Of a stretch of 64,000 nt of DNA, positions 18,479 through 28,007 are shown one piece after another. The notes under the pieces are model-generated. The model was not told the DNA's origin, searched no databases, and saw only the letters and a list, made by a program, of their open reading frames with translations. The DNA comes from Polaromonas hydrogenivorans (GTDB taxonomy: Bacteria; Pseudomonadota; Gammaproteobacteria; Burkholderiales; Burkholderiaceae_C). Location: assembly GCF_040105105.1 (NCBI RefSeq), contig NZ_CP157677.1:124001-188000 (forward strand), written 5' to 3'. Position 1 is the first letter of the stretch, and each line of letters opens with the position of its first letter. A program made the position numbers and the translations under genes.

Positions 18479-19153
18479 TTATGCTGCCAAGCGCCAGTAA
18501 TGCGCATTGAACGGGCTGCTCATGCGCAGCGCCAGCGGGGAGATGTCGCACAGCTTGTCGGTCGGCATGGGCTCGTCGCCATCCATGAGGATCGGCTTGA
18601 GAAGGTCTTTTTGGCCTGCGGGAGTGGGGACCGGTTTGCGGGCGACGGCAAAGGTGTAGAAGCATCGAAAGGGAAGCTTGCGTTCCGCCCAGTAGTCCGC
18701 AGCATAACGAAAAATGTCCAGGAGTTGCTCGCGCGCTTCCTTGTCAAACTTGGCATGCGCCGGGATCTGTTCGATCACCACGATAAAGCCCAGTGGTGTC
18801 GTCGGTTTGGGCATGTGCTCGGTCAGCCCTCTTGACAGCGCCTCCATGCTCTTGGAGGACAACTCCGGCAAGGCGCACTGCGCGGCGAGCAGGTCCACGA
18901 TGTCCTGCTTGCATTTGGCATTGCCCAGGTCGGCATACAAAAAAGTATGACCGAGATCAACTGCTGCCGCTTGTAATTCTTGCCGGCTCAAAGCGCGTAT
19001 GGCCTGCACGATGTTGGGACGCACACCCTTCAAGGGAACGTCGTTCTGCGGTCTTGGGTTATTGAGTTCGTATGTCAACATATGTGCAGGTGGGATGGGT
19101 AGATGATCGAGGCAGCGCTTCATGCGCGAATCGATCATGGATAAAGTAAACAA
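18479..19153 (-). CDS. Hypothetical protein
   Basis: An open frame of up to 224 residues ending at 18479, 20 bp from the IS4 target duplication. Start alternatives are ATG 19153, ATG 19120 (MKRCLDHL) and ATG 19081 (MLTYELNN). The protein is mixed helical with AIRALSRQELQAAAVDLGHT and LGFIVVIEQIPAHAKFDKE; no signal peptide or membrane segment. I do not recognise a family. Confidence 0.6.
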   Translation of the reverse strand: MFTLSMIDSRMKRCLDHLPIPPAHMLTYELNNPRPQNDVPLKGVRPNIVQAIRALSRQELQAAAVDLGHTFLYADLGNAKCKQDIVDLLAAQCALPELSSKSMEALSRGLTEHMPKPTTPLGFIVVIEQIPAHAKFDKEAREQLLDIFRYAADYWAERKLPFRCFYTFAVARKPVPTPAGQKDLLKPILMDGDEPMPTDKLCDISPLALRMSSPFNAHYWRLAA

Positions 19154-19863
19154 ACTCAGGACCTGAGCGCCTCAGGGCATCAGGTCCGGCTCATAAGGAA
19201 TTCGCCCAAATTGCGGTTTCTATTCTTGGCATGCCGCCGCGAGCGCCACAGGCCCAGGCCGTGATTTCGACAGGTTTGACACGCCTGCGCGTACTAGACG
19301 GATTGGCACCGTGGATCGAGGCCAAACCAAAGAGGGATGGCAACATGCAAAGATTTCCAAATCAACAAACGCGCTGAGCTTGTCGGCATCAAGCTGGTGG
19401 GGTCTTGGCAAGCTTGTCCCTTGCGCTGCACACCGAGTTGTCAAGAAGTGGGGTAGGAAAAAGAACTGCTCGATACCTTTAAAGCAGGATACAGGCACGA
19501 CTATTTGCTCGCACTTTGCAGCCCAGTGGACCTACCTGATTCAACAGACAAAAAACTAAGGTTTTCCTTACTGCTGGCGGGCAGTTTGCCCTATATAGGG
19601 TTTTTACGCAAGCCGCGGGCTGTATTGAAGCGCGTGGCTGTCCCAGATCGGCCATGCAGCGCAGCAGCAAAGTAAAAATACAGGCAACTGGAATCGGCCC
19701 GCCTTTAAGGCCCGGCGCCATGCTGACCCGCCCGGTGTGCAAATCAAACCGATCGCTGAGCGTTCCCGGCGGTAGGGGCTCCAGCCCAGTTGCCCTTGGC
19801 CAAGCTGCTTTTCTGCCCGGAGGCGCTGACGCCGCCCATGAGTTGAAAGAGCACGCGGACAAA
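19154..19863. other. Intergenic stretch with an H-NS gene tail relic
   Basis: No supported gene over 700 bp. At 19656-19705 the plus strand repeats the end of the H-NS gene and its downstream region (12379-12428): GCAGCGCAGCAGCA then a TAA stop, ACAGGC and AATCGG. It may be the tail of a lost H-NS paralogue. Confidence 0.45.
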
Positions 19864-20478
19864 TCAACCCGCCCAGGCAAAGGGTGCAAAGTGCCCGTTG
19901 CGCATGCCGGTTGCGTCCTCCCAGTCGATGCCAAATGCGTGAAAGCGGCTGCGCGTCGCCCTGGCAAGAGACAGCCGGCTATTGACGGGATGCGCGACGT
20001 TGTCAATGCCGATGGCCTGGCCGGGCGCGGTGACACTTGCCAGTCCTTCGCAAGCCTGGTTCACCAGTTCTCCAGCGCTCACTGAATACACCAGTGCGTT
20101 GGCCTCGAAGCGGATCGGCCGCTGCTCGACGCCTGCGATGCGGCCAACGAGCGGTGCGAGCATGGCCATCGGCCCCCCGGCTGACCCGGTGGCAATCGCA
20201 CGGATCGCCTCCACTTGCGGCGGCGAAGCCGCTTCGTCCACGATAAGCCCGACAGCGATGTTGCCCTGACCCATCGGGCCCGGCGAATGCAGCATCACAA
20301 TGAACGACAGGCCGTCGAGTCTGACACCGTCTTTCTCGCCTTTGTCGATGTGCAGGGCGACCGCAGCCTTGCAGTCGCCTTCGGTCGGCTGCGCCGTGAG
20401 GTTGGAGGTGAGGCAGGGGCAAAGAAATGCGCAATTGCATGTCTCCATATATTGCCCGGTGATAGTCCAGGTAGACAT
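19864..20478 (-). CDS. DUF1326 family protein
   Basis: 204 residues from ATG 20478. The start WTITGQYMETCNCAFLCPC gives the cysteine-rich N-terminal motif of DUF1326. The family has no established activity; the CxCxxxCxC pattern suggests metal binding. It is transcribed divergently from the DUF2182 membrane protein at 20611, a pairing I remember from other proteobacteria, and the 130-bp gap should hold both promoters. Confidence 0.85.
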   Translation of the reverse strand: MSTWTITGQYMETCNCAFLCPCLTSNLTAQPTEGDCKAAVALHIDKGEKDGVRLDGLSFIVMLHSPGPMGQGNIAVGLIVDEAASPPQVEAIRAIATGSAGGPMAMLAPLVGRIAGVEQRPIRFEANALVYSVSAGELVNQACEGLASVTAPGQAIGIDNVAHPVNSRLSLARATRSRFHAFGIDWEDATGMRNGHFAPFAWAG

Positions 20479-20610
20479 CGCGATACTCCTTCAGGAAAAG
20501 GTCGGCTTGCTACCGGCCTGCAGAAGATCTATTGTCAAACTAGTTTATGCCGATGTTTGCGCGTGTGCAATGCGGCTTTCTGGCCGTCAACGCACGAAGG
20601 GAAGGGATCG

Positions 20611-21405
20611 ATGCAACAGCAAGAGCGTGCTTCGGCGGACAAGCCGCCACCAGGCATGGGTTCCCTCGTCGCCCGCCAGCCCATGCTGACGATGGGCATC
20701 CTGGCCGTGAGCGTCATCGGCTGGGCGGTCCTGGCCTGGATGGCGGTTGACATGGAGCACCCTTTTGCCCAACTGACGATGCCCGACTCTTCAAACTGGA
20801 GCGTCGCCAACATGCTGGCGATCTGGACCATGTGGTCGCTCATGATGGCCGCGATGATGCTGCCCTCGGCACTGCCCATGGTCCTGACGTTCGTCAACCT
20901 CAGCGGGCGCAGCCGACAGCGGGCGCGAGGATGCAGCTTCGTTGCCGCCTATGTGCTGGTCTGGCTCACCTTCAGCGCGGGGGCGGCGGCCGCCCAGAGG
21001 GCGTTGCAGGCCATGGGCTGGGTCAACCCCATGATCGTCAGCACATCCGCCTGGCTGACGGGACTGTTGCTTGTCGCCTCCGGCCTCTACCAGTTTTCGC
21101 GGCTCAAACACCTGTGCCTGTCACGCTGTCGCACACCGGTGGTTTTTTTGCTCGGGCAGTGGCGCGCTGGCGCATCCGGGGCCTTTGTCATGGGCGTGCA
21201 ACACGGACTGTTCTGCCTGGGCTGCTGCTGGGCGTTGATGGCCTTGCTGTTCGTGGGTGGGGTGATGAACCTGGCCTGGATCGCTGCGCTGTCGATGGCC
21301 GTGGCGATCGAGAAACTGGCGCCCGGTGGGGAGCGAATGGCCAAAGCCCTCGGGCTGGTGCTGATGGCCGCCGGGCTGCTCAAGCTGGTGGTGCTCATGG
21401 CTTAG
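20611..21405 (+). CDS. DUF2182 integral membrane protein
   Basis: 264 residues from ATG 20611 (AAGGGA upstream). About seven hydrophobic segments: residues ~22-45, 65-95, 105-130, 140-160, 185-225 and 240-264. Conserved features are the methionine-rich WTMWSLMMAAMMLPSALPM and the Cys-rich QHGLFCLGCCWALM. The family is annotated as a predicted metal-binding membrane protein. With the Cys-rich DUF1326 neighbour, a joint metal-related role is plausible but unproven. Confidence 0.87.
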   Translation: MQQQERASADKPPPGMGSLVARQPMLTMGILAVSVIGWAVLAWMAVDMEHPFAQLTMPDSSNWSVANMLAIWTMWSLMMAAMMLPSALPMVLTFVNLSGRSRQRARGCSFVAAYVLVWLTFSAGAAAAQRALQAMGWVNPMIVSTSAWLTGLLLVASGLYQFSRLKHLCLSRCRTPVVFLLGQWRAGASGAFVMGVQHGLFCLGCCWALMALLFVGGVMNLAWIAALSMAVAIEKLAPGGERMAKALGLVLMAAGLLKLVVLMA

Positions 21406-21412
21406 GAAGGGA

Positions 21413-21431
21413 GGCAGCCCGGTTGGCTGCC
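21413..21431. terminator. Possible terminator hairpin
   Basis: GGCAGCC CGGTT GGCTGCC directly after the DUF2182 stop; no T-run follows, so it may be a processing or attenuating hairpin. Confidence 0.4.
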
Positions 21432-21576
21432 GCAGGCAGCGTGCTTGTGCATCCCTGAACAGGCACTTGACCTCGTTAACATGCCAGGGCCGCTCGCTCG
21501 GGGTTTCGTGGATCCCATTGACGCCCGGACACAGGCGGCTTGAAAACGTCGACGCCATGCTACATGCCGCGCCCTT

Positions 21577-22014
21577 TCACTGCGTGATCACGACCAGCAC
21601 GCTGCACGGTGCCTGCTCGATCAGCGCCTTGGAGACCGAGCCCCGCCACCACCGCGCCGCCCATCCCTCGAGATGCTTGTGACCGACCACGATCAGGTCG
21701 GCCTCGATCCGGCGGGCACACTGCGTGATTTCACTCACCGCATCCCCGATCACCACCTCGCCGCGCGCGCTCAAACCCGCATCGGCCAGCCTGCGCACGC
21801 CAGTGTCGAGGATTGCCTGGTAGCGGGTTTTTTCGCTTTCCTGCACCGTTTCGTTATAGACGACGCCCTCCGTCCCGACGGAGGCCAGGGGAAATGGCAT
21901 CACGGCAATCAGCGTCAGGTTGGAATGGCTCCACTGGGCAATTTCATGGCAGTCCAGCAAGGCCTGCTGCCCGGGGGCCGAGCCGTCATAAGCCAGCAAG
22001 ATTCGTTTGTACAT
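21577..22014 (-). CDS. Universal stress protein
   Basis: 145 residues from ATG 22014 (MYKRILLAYDGSAPGQQAL). The ATP-binding loop is present as VVGHKHLEGWAARWWRGSVSKALI. It ends near 21577, upstream of which (on the same strand) lies a dodecin pseudogene, so the two may once have formed a stress operon. Differs clearly from the Usp at 12543. Confidence 0.9.
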   Translation of the reverse strand: MYKRILLAYDGSAPGQQALLDCHEIAQWSHSNLTLIAVMPFPLASVGTEGVVYNETVQESEKTRYQAILDTGVRRLADAGLSARGEVVIGDAVSEITQCARRIEADLIVVGHKHLEGWAARWWRGSVSKALIEQAPCSVLVVITQ

Positions 22015-22046
22015 GGCAGACCTTCAAGTTTTAAGAGGGCTGGCGA

Positions 22047-22253
22047 CTATTCCAGCGTGAAGCCGATTCTCAGGGACACCTGCCAGTGCGCCACCTTGCC
22101 ATCGACCACATGGCCCCGGGTTTCGGTGAGGGTGAATCACTGGATGCTGCGCACCGTCTCATGCGCCCTGGCGATAGCGGTGCTCACGGCCTCTTCCATA
22201 CTGGCTCTGGACGAGCCGGTCAGCTCCAGCAGCTTGCAGGCAGGGTGGCTCAT
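22047..22253 (-). pseudogene. Dodecin with an internal stop codon
   Basis: Minus-strand frame from ATG 22253: CKLLELTGSSRASMEEAVST, AIARAHETVRSIQ, stop, FTLTETRGHVVDGKVAHWQV, GFTLE, end. This is a complete dodecin (68 codons) in which the conserved tryptophan that stacks on the flavin (IQWF) is TGA instead of TGG. Dodecins are dodecameric flavin-storage proteins. A one-base change would restore it, and no frameshift is present. Confidence 0.8.
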
Positions 22254-22469
22254 CGCATGGCCCCCAGAGTCGATCGGCCTGTGCAGCGAAATCTTACGCG
22301 CTGTGCGATGGAACTACAAACACACAGCCACACGAGCAAGCAGCGAGGTGATGCTCAATTCCTTGAAGGCCAGAAAGATGGGCAGCCTATGTCCCCTACA
22401 CTGAGCCAGCTTGGCAACGCTTGAGCTACCCGCTAAAAAGCGGCATGAAACCCAACCTGGAGCCACTCC

Positions 22470-22868
22470 ATGATCGAAGCCCTGGTAGCGGGCAAGCTGC
22501 ACGGCCAGCCCGTCCAAAAGACCGGCAGGACGGGAACGCTGTTCGTGGTCGCCAAGGTGCGCGCCCATGCCGGCGACACCGATGTGTTCGTGAACGTGAT
22601 TGCCTTCAGCCAGGCCGCTTGCGAGGCCCTGCTGGCCCTGGGTGACGGCGACGCCGTGGCGCTGGCCGGCAGCCTCACGCCCAAGGCCTGGACAGACCGC
22701 GACGGCGCTGCCCGCCCCGCGCTAGACCTGGTGGCCAGCCAGGTCTTGACGGCTTACCATGTGAGCCGCAAGCGCAAGGCGCTCGAGCGCAGGCCGCCTG
22801 GCCCGTCCGACTCCCAGCAGGCAAGCCGGCACGATGAGCTTGACGATGGCGCTCCGCTGGACTTTTGA
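22470..22868 (+). CDS. Single-stranded DNA-binding (SSB-like) protein
   Basis: 132 residues from ATG 22470. An OB-fold domain covers residues 1-95 (MIEALVAGKLHGQPVQKTG ... VNVIAFSQAACEALLALGDG ... KAWTDRDGAARPALDLVA). A charged linker follows, ending in an acidic tip (DELDDGAPLDF) like the protein-interaction tail of SSB. Shorter than chromosomal SSB (about 160-180), so probably a plasmid- or island-borne paralogue. Confidence 0.82.
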   Translation: MIEALVAGKLHGQPVQKTGRTGTLFVVAKVRAHAGDTDVFVNVIAFSQAACEALLALGDGDAVALAGSLTPKAWTDRDGAARPALDLVASQVLTAYHVSRKRKALERRPPGPSDSQQASRHDELDDGAPLDF

Positions 22869-23132
22869 GTCCACCCCCTCTCATCGATCAAGGACAGGCA
22901 AAGCCGTAATTTCTGCTTTGCCCGTGGGGGAGTTCATCGATGCCGCGGCGATGAGCTCATGCCAGAGATGGACTTCGAGCCTGGAACGCAAGACGTCTTT
23001 GAGATTGCACGGCCAGCAGCCTCGATTGTCCTGGCTTGCAGGGTGATCCATGCTTTGCCGGCATCACTGTCAACTCCGCATCAGTGCCAAGACCGACAGT
23101 CCAGGCGCAACCTGCATCGACTGGGCCTGAAT
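22869..23132. other. Intergenic stretch, nothing seen
   Basis: No gene or clear signal was recognised here. Confidence 0.4.
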
Positions 23133-23300
23133 CTACACGCTGACGTTGGGAGCCCACGCAGCGATCACCAGCATGCAACCCATCAGCGTCAGGCCAATGG
23201 ACATCCGCAGGCGCAGGCGACGTTTCACTCGGGCTCTGTGATCGCAGTAATCGCGGTAGTCCCCGTTGTTCCAGTTCACGCTGCGGTTGAGAAAAAACAT
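23133..23300 (-). CDS. Small putative membrane protein
   Basis: 55 residues from ATG 23300 with GGAAG five bases upstream (CAAGGAAGTGCTATG). The N-terminal part is charged and aromatic (NRSVNWNNGDYRDYCDHRA). The C-terminal part is one hydrophobic helix (MSIGLTLMGCMLVIAAWAP). I do not recognise a family; the ribosome site and TM segment make it credible. Confidence 0.5.
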   Translation of the reverse strand: MFFLNRSVNWNNGDYRDYCDHRARVKRRLRLRMSIGLTLMGCMLVIAAWAPNVSV

Positions 23301-23624
23301 AGCACTTCCTTGTCCATGCGTTGTTGATGTGCTTACTTGCGCAGTGCAGCTCGACCCTTTTGCACTGCCGCGTCGCACCTGCGTTGTCTGGATCCAGTTT
23401 CGTCAATGCAGTGCTTATTGCCCATCACTTCAAATGGTTACTTCCTTGAAGTTTTGATACGCTGTGTTTTAAGCTCATCCATGAGAACCCTTGCGGAACC
23501 CATGGCGGTTTTTGAAGCTCGAACCAGGTCAGTACCATTGTGTAAATCACGTAAACATAAGCAAGTAAAGACTTCTGCAAAAAAGACCAAGACAGGCCTT
23601 TCAACGAGAGGGCCTCTTCAGCCG
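23301..23624. other. Intergenic stretch, nothing seen
   Basis: Lower-GC non-coding DNA between the small membrane protein and the oxidoreductase stop; no gene or strong signal recognised. Confidence 0.4.
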
Positions 23625-25142
23625 TCAGCGAATACGGCTTGCCCCCAGGCTGCTCAAGATGTCAGGAACGATGCGGTAGATTTGCGCAGCAATGAACATC
23701 GCTCCGAGTGGATCGCCAAAGGTACCCGCCGTTGGCGGCCCTATCACGCGGACTGCCCGTTGTTTCGTGCCCTTGGCGGTCAACGCCCGGCAATGCTCAT
23801 CGACCGCGAAGCCGATACCGCATGCATCGGGAGTGAGCCAGCCCTTGTCCATCAAGGCAGACAGAAATGGATTCGATGAAACCCTCGCCAGAACGTCCAG
23901 GCCCGTGCAATTGATGATGACCTCGAACGCTTCGCACCGCCTGGCATTGCCCTGTCTGGGCGCAAAACAAACCTGCAGCGAGCCGCTTGCTTCAAGCGCA
24001 GCCACTGACTGAATACGGTCGGCCCTGAATACGACGCGCCCCTGGGCCTGCGCGGCCCGCACCAGGCTTTGAGTTTGTGGCGGCGAGCGAAAGCGGTGCA
24101 CGTCGTACCAGGTCCGCGCTTTCTTCAGAAAGCGTCGTTTTTCCGCTGTGGGCAACAGGGGCCAGGTCCGCCACACCACGTCGCGCAGCTCATCAAAGGC
24201 CAAGTGCCAGCTTGCGCCCTGCGCCTGGACCTCCCCAATACGCTGTCGAAGCGCCCGGATCCAGGCTCGCAACGTTGGCTCAACCCCCGGTTGCGTGAGA
24301 AAGTCCGGCGCCGGCCCCAGGATTCGATCCAGCATCTGGCGGCCCGTGGCCGTTGCAGGCGCAACCGGCACGGTCGGGGGCGGTGAAAGCGGTCCGGCAG
24401 AGGGCGCCTGGGGACGTGGCTGCAATCCGCGTCTTGAAATGCTCACCACCCTGCCCGTGTGCCCTTGCCGCAGGAGTGTTGCCAGCACATCGAGCGCGGT
24501 CAAGCTGCTGCCGATGATCAAGACGTCGGCTTGAGCAGGAATTTCAAGCAACCGTTGGGTGTCGAGCGGATTTTCAATGACCCCGGGATGTGCTGCCAGC
24601 GAAGCGTCCAGCGGCGCTTGCAGCCTCGGTTGCGGATTGCCGGTGGCGATGATCAGCAGGTCGCACACCAGTGCGTGCCCTGCATCGGTCACCAGCTCGA
24701 TCGAATCGCCTTTTTCCAACGCATCGACTGCGCGGGCTCGAAGATGCGTGATGGTCGATTGCGTCGCTGGCCATTGAGCGTGTTCACGGAAGGCAGCTTC
24801 CATATACCTGCCAAAGTCGGCACGCCGCACGAAAGCGCTGCCATCGGGCAGCAGCGCCTGCGGGTCAGCCGAAAAGAGGTCTTGCTTTTCACACCATCGC
24901 GTGAAATGCCCTGAGTCCTCAGGGTCGATGGAGTGAACCCAGGTCGGACCATTCAAGCGGTGATCGGGATCGGTGCTCGAATAGGCCAGGCCCAGGCCAA
25001 CCCGGTCACGGGGCTCGATGAGGGTGATGTGCAATGGTGCCGGGCTGCTTCTGACCAGCTGGACCGCCGCACAGACACCGCTGAAGCCACCTCCGACAAT
25101 TGCAATATGGCTCGGTTTATCAGACAACACTGTGTGCTCCAT
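23625..25142 (-). CDS. FAD/NAD(P)-binding protein
   Basis: 505 residues from ATG 25142. The N-terminus is a Rossmann FAD site (IAIVGGGFSGVCAAVQL), then RDRVGLGLAYSSTDPDHRLN, typical of the NAD_binding_9 family. A second dinucleotide motif (VLIIGSSLTALDVLATLL) lies near residue 210, preceded by LLIIATGNPQP. The C-terminal part has VIINCTGLDVLA. Likely a cytosolic flavoprotein oxidoreductase; substrate unknown. The first third is duplicated at 1-338. It stands alone. Confidence 0.85.
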   Translation of the reverse strand: MEHTVLSDKPSHIAIVGGGFSGVCAAVQLVRSSPAPLHITLIEPRDRVGLGLAYSSTDPDHRLNGPTWVHSIDPEDSGHFTRWCEKQDLFSADPQALLPDGSAFVRRADFGRYMEAAFREHAQWPATQSTITHLRARAVDALEKGDSIELVTDAGHALVCDLLIIATGNPQPRLQAPLDASLAAHPGVIENPLDTQRLLEIPAQADVLIIGSSLTALDVLATLLRQGHTGRVVSISRRGLQPRPQAPSAGPLSPPPTVPVAPATATGRQMLDRILGPAPDFLTQPGVEPTLRAWIRALRQRIGEVQAQGASWHLAFDELRDVVWRTWPLLPTAEKRRFLKKARTWYDVHRFRSPPQTQSLVRAAQAQGRVVFRADRIQSVAALEASGSLQVCFAPRQGNARRCEAFEVIINCTGLDVLARVSSNPFLSALMDKGWLTPDACGIGFAVDEHCRALTAKGTKQRAVRVIGPPTAGTFGDPLGAMFIAAQIYRIVPDILSSLGASRIR

Positions 25143-25532
25143 CGCGTTTTCGGGGATGCCAGGATGACCGCCGCCTTGCCCGGCCGCATCACCGCATCAC
25201 CGCATCACTGCTAAATACCGGAAACCGGCAACGATTCATTCCATTTCAAGCACAGGAAAAAGCCGTTAACTTCATCTGATCTATTGGAAGGATTTGTACG
25301 CTGTGACGTGGAAAGTTTTAAACGGCTACTTGACCCTATACGCAATGGACTTCTGCACATTCAGCGCCACCACGGGGAAATTACGCAGCCTGCAAGATGA
25401 AAACGAGCAACTCAAGCGCGCACTGGTCCCGGACCCCACACTCGAAGGCGGGGTCGTGTGCCAATAAAGCCGCACCTGCCTGTGAATCCTCCCCCCAAGG
25501 CTATGCCTCGACCAAGTAGTGGGCAAGGCATA

Positions 25533-25775
25533 TTAGGACCTGGACGGATATATCCCCTCCAACGCAATGCAAAAGTGCGTGTTGGGATCTGGCTCTTTAC
25601 CCTTCAGATTTGGCAATGCGAAGGTCGTAGCACCGTCTCCTCCATAGGTTGTGCCCAGTAAACTGAAGAGGGCAGTATTTTGCGAAATGGCCATGAGTTG
25701 CCCTTCGCAGAATGCCCAGCCGTTTGGGGCGAAGTTATACGGAAGTAGTTGAATTTGACCTAGAAATGGTTCCAT
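25533..25775 (-). CDS. Mini tail-collar domain protein
   Basis: 80 residues from ATG 25775 (MEPFLGQIQLLPYNF). It contains the N-terminal half of the phage tail-collar domain (NFAPNGWAFCEGQLMAISQNTALFSLLGTTYGGDGATTFALPNL as successive motifs) and ends HFCIALEGIYPSRS, which is how tail-collar (MdpB-like) proteins end. The usual ~180-residue form has a long loop between these parts, missing here. Either a natural short variant or a deletion derivative. Confidence 0.7.
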   Translation of the reverse strand: MEPFLGQIQLLPYNFAPNGWAFCEGQLMAISQNTALFSLLGTTYGGDGATTFALPNLKGKEPDPNTHFCIALEGIYPSRS

Positions 25776-25842
25776 GGTAAGGCTCCCTATGGTGGCGGTA
25801 AAGCGCGATGAACGGTAGGGCACTGTTGGCGAATTGTCAAGT

Positions 25843-26031
25843 TCATGACGCCAGCGGGGCGAAGCGCGATGTTCGTGTTTTCTCCCGAGGCTGGCCGGTT
25901 AGGCATGCCGTGATCCGCTTGACATTCATGGCGACCCCCGTCACCCCATGCTGCAGGCTCGTTTTGGCCAAGCCCCGGTAACGCGTGCGGCGCAATCCGA
26001 GCAAGCCTGATGCGCCACAACAGAAGGACAA
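25843..26031 (-). pseudogene. Transposase C-terminal remnant (copy B)
   Basis: Reads GLRRTRYRGLAKTSLQHGVT and later RTSRFAPLAS, resembling the end of IS5/IS1182-type transposases. No other part of such an element is nearby. Confidence 0.5.
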
Positions 26032-26355
26032 ACATGCTTGACCATCGCGAAGCCCTGGCCGCTCGACTCAAGCATTGTCAATGTGTCAGCGTTGGGAAGC
26101 TGGCTAAGACGTGTCATCATTTACAGAGCGCACAGCGCTGAAATGCGGACTCAAAGCATCAACATCGAGTGAATTTCACTGCTGCCATTTGTCTATGCAG
26201 CCAGCATCAAGCTATCAAGGGCCGAGCTGCAGGTTGAGCCAAGCTTTCACCTTACCTCCCATGCCTGGGTCGCATTGACATTGCCAAGAAGCGCTTTTTC
26301 GATCAATGGGTGAAGTCCTACCCTCGCGCTCCCCGTGCCGCGCTATGGTATCGGC

Positions 26356-27369
26356 ATGGTCATCATCAAACGTCAGGGAGTCAGCTTTGCATCCGCGCTT
26401 GGGCGCGGGGCGGCAGCCGTAGCGGGCGCATGGCTGTTGATGCTGGGTCATGCCGCTTCATCGCCTGTACCCGATCAACCGAAGGCAACGGCTGCGCCGC
26501 AGAGCGCAGCACTGACGCCCGTGCAGCGAGCCGCCTGTCCCTTGCAGCCGGCAGCGACAGTCGCCGGCAGGAAGGACGGGAAATTTACCCTGCAGGCCGA
26601 CTTGTCCGGCATGACCGCGAGCCATATCGCCTCGTTCATTGTCCTGGGCAAGGAAGCGGCTGCGGCAGGCCGGCCGCGCGACGCCGAAGTGGCGTTCCTG
26701 ATGTCATGCCGGGTGGCGGACAAGCTCAAGGGGATGGACTCCGTCGAGTCCGCCGACGCGAAGTACCAGCTGGGCTGGCTTTATGCGGGGCTCGCCCTGG
26801 AGGACGGCTCTGCCAGAGCCAGCCGCGCCGAGCTGCGCAGGCGTGCCGAACGCCTATACGCGGACAGCCTGCGCACGTACTTGGCCAGGTACGGCCAAGC
26901 CCATGAAAAGTCACGGTTTGCAGCCGCAGGGCTGAAGGCGCTGGACCAGCCGGTCAGGTCGGTGCAGGAGGGCACTTCAAAGCCTTCCCAAGCCTTGATG
27001 CCGCCATCGCAGGCCCGCCGCAATGAGGCCGCACAAGCGGCTCCACCAGCGCCGCACGAGCCGGGCGCGGCAACATCGCCCGGACCGAGTTTCGACTGCG
27101 CCAAGGCACGCTCTATGCCCGAGAAGATGATCTGCTCGGACGCCGAGCTTTCCCGACTCGACCACGAACTAGGCCGGGTGTACGCACGGGCCAAAAACGC
27201 GGCCTCCGACGGCGGCGCCTTTCGGCACCAGAACAGCGAAGAGTGGCGCAGGCGCGAGGCGACGTGCCGGGACCGGGAATGCCTGCTGCGCTGGTATGCG
27301 AACAGGCACGATCAGCTGATGAATATCATGCAAGGGCAGGAGCCAGCGCCATCGACGGTCTCCCGATAA
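26356..27369 (+). CDS. Secreted protein with C-terminal LprI-like domain
   Basis: 337 residues from ATG 26356 (MVIIKRQG); an ATG at 26335 is an alternative. A signal peptide (about 30 residues, AAAVAGAWLLMLGHAASS) points to the periplasm. The middle contains helical repeat-like sequence (AAAAGRPRDAEVAFLMSCRVADKL ... YQLGWLYAGLALEDG) resembling a short TPR region. The last 90 residues, from FDCAKARSMPEKMICSDAEL to CLLRWYANRHDQLM, match the LprI/DUF1311 domain with its paired cysteines. LprI proteins inhibit lysozyme in some bacteria; the function here is unproven. Confidence 0.82.
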   Translation: MVIIKRQGVSFASALGRGAAAVAGAWLLMLGHAASSPVPDQPKATAAPQSAALTPVQRAACPLQPAATVAGRKDGKFTLQADLSGMTASHIASFIVLGKEAAAAGRPRDAEVAFLMSCRVADKLKGMDSVESADAKYQLGWLYAGLALEDGSARASRAELRRRAERLYADSLRTYLARYGQAHEKSRFAAAGLKALDQPVRSVQEGTSKPSQALMPPSQARRNEAAQAAPPAPHEPGAATSPGPSFDCAKARSMPEKMICSDAELSRLDHELGRVYARAKNAASDGGAFRHQNSEEWRRREATCRDRECLLRWYANRHDQLMNIMQGQEPAPSTVSR

Positions 27370-27405
27370 GCTATTTTGTGGCGACGCTGAGAGCTTTACT
27401 TCGTT

Positions 27406-27620
27406 TGCGGCCCTGCCTATATTGGCAGCGGCATCAAGCAAGTCGACCATGTCCTGGTGTCCACATACCTGTGGAAGGTGCTCTACAGCCTGAAGCAGCA
27501 GCGCGCCGGAAACCATCAATCGACGAGACACGCGAGTATTCGACCGCCTCGATGTCTGATCTGAAGAAGATGGTGGGCATCAGCGTGTTGCCGGGGTTTT
27601 CCCAACAGGTGCGGGATTGT
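27406..27620 (+). pseudogene. DNA/RNA non-specific endonuclease remnant (copy B)
   Basis: Fragments CGPAYIGSGIKQV, VLVSTYLWKVLY and LKKMVGISVLPGF appear in two frames, in the same order as the C-terminal motifs of the nuclease encoded at 56019-56963. The catalytic DRGH part is missing. It follows the LprI-like gene directly. Confidence 0.55.
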
Positions 27621-28007
27621 GGGATGAACTGCCCAGGCCAGGCGCACGGCGTGACAGTCAAGACAGCCTCCACGGCGATCAGCGATACCTGCAGTGAGAG
27701 CCTGATGCGGGACACTGAACATAATTCCTAGAAGCATCCAGGCTTCCAAGGGGCTGAACTACATTTGCACATTCCACGATGTATCTTATGTTAAGTTAAT
27801 GTTAAATTTGATTGATCAGCTTGTGCAAAAATGCTTTCAGACATCGTCTTGCCAGTTTTCCTGCGCACGATGTGCTGGCGCAGCGGTCTACTGGGTTCGC
27901 GCCGGTGATAGAAGGTGTGATAGAACGCGCTATGGCGGCCATTGAGCTGTTGAGCTTTCGAACAGGACCGGCTACGCTTTGGCCACCTATAGGGACAAAA
28001 GGATCTG
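27621..28007. other. Intergenic stretch with a shared 29-bp motif
   Basis: No gene supported. It holds ACATTCCAC-N8-TTATGTTAAGTT at 27769-27797, also found at 2967-2995 and at 41933-41961. Confidence 0.5.

Noticed and set aside
27243..27731. A 162-codon frame overlapping the end of the LprI-like gene
   Set aside because: It begins inside a clear gene and is mostly out of frame with the nuclease remnants; treated as relic, not gene.
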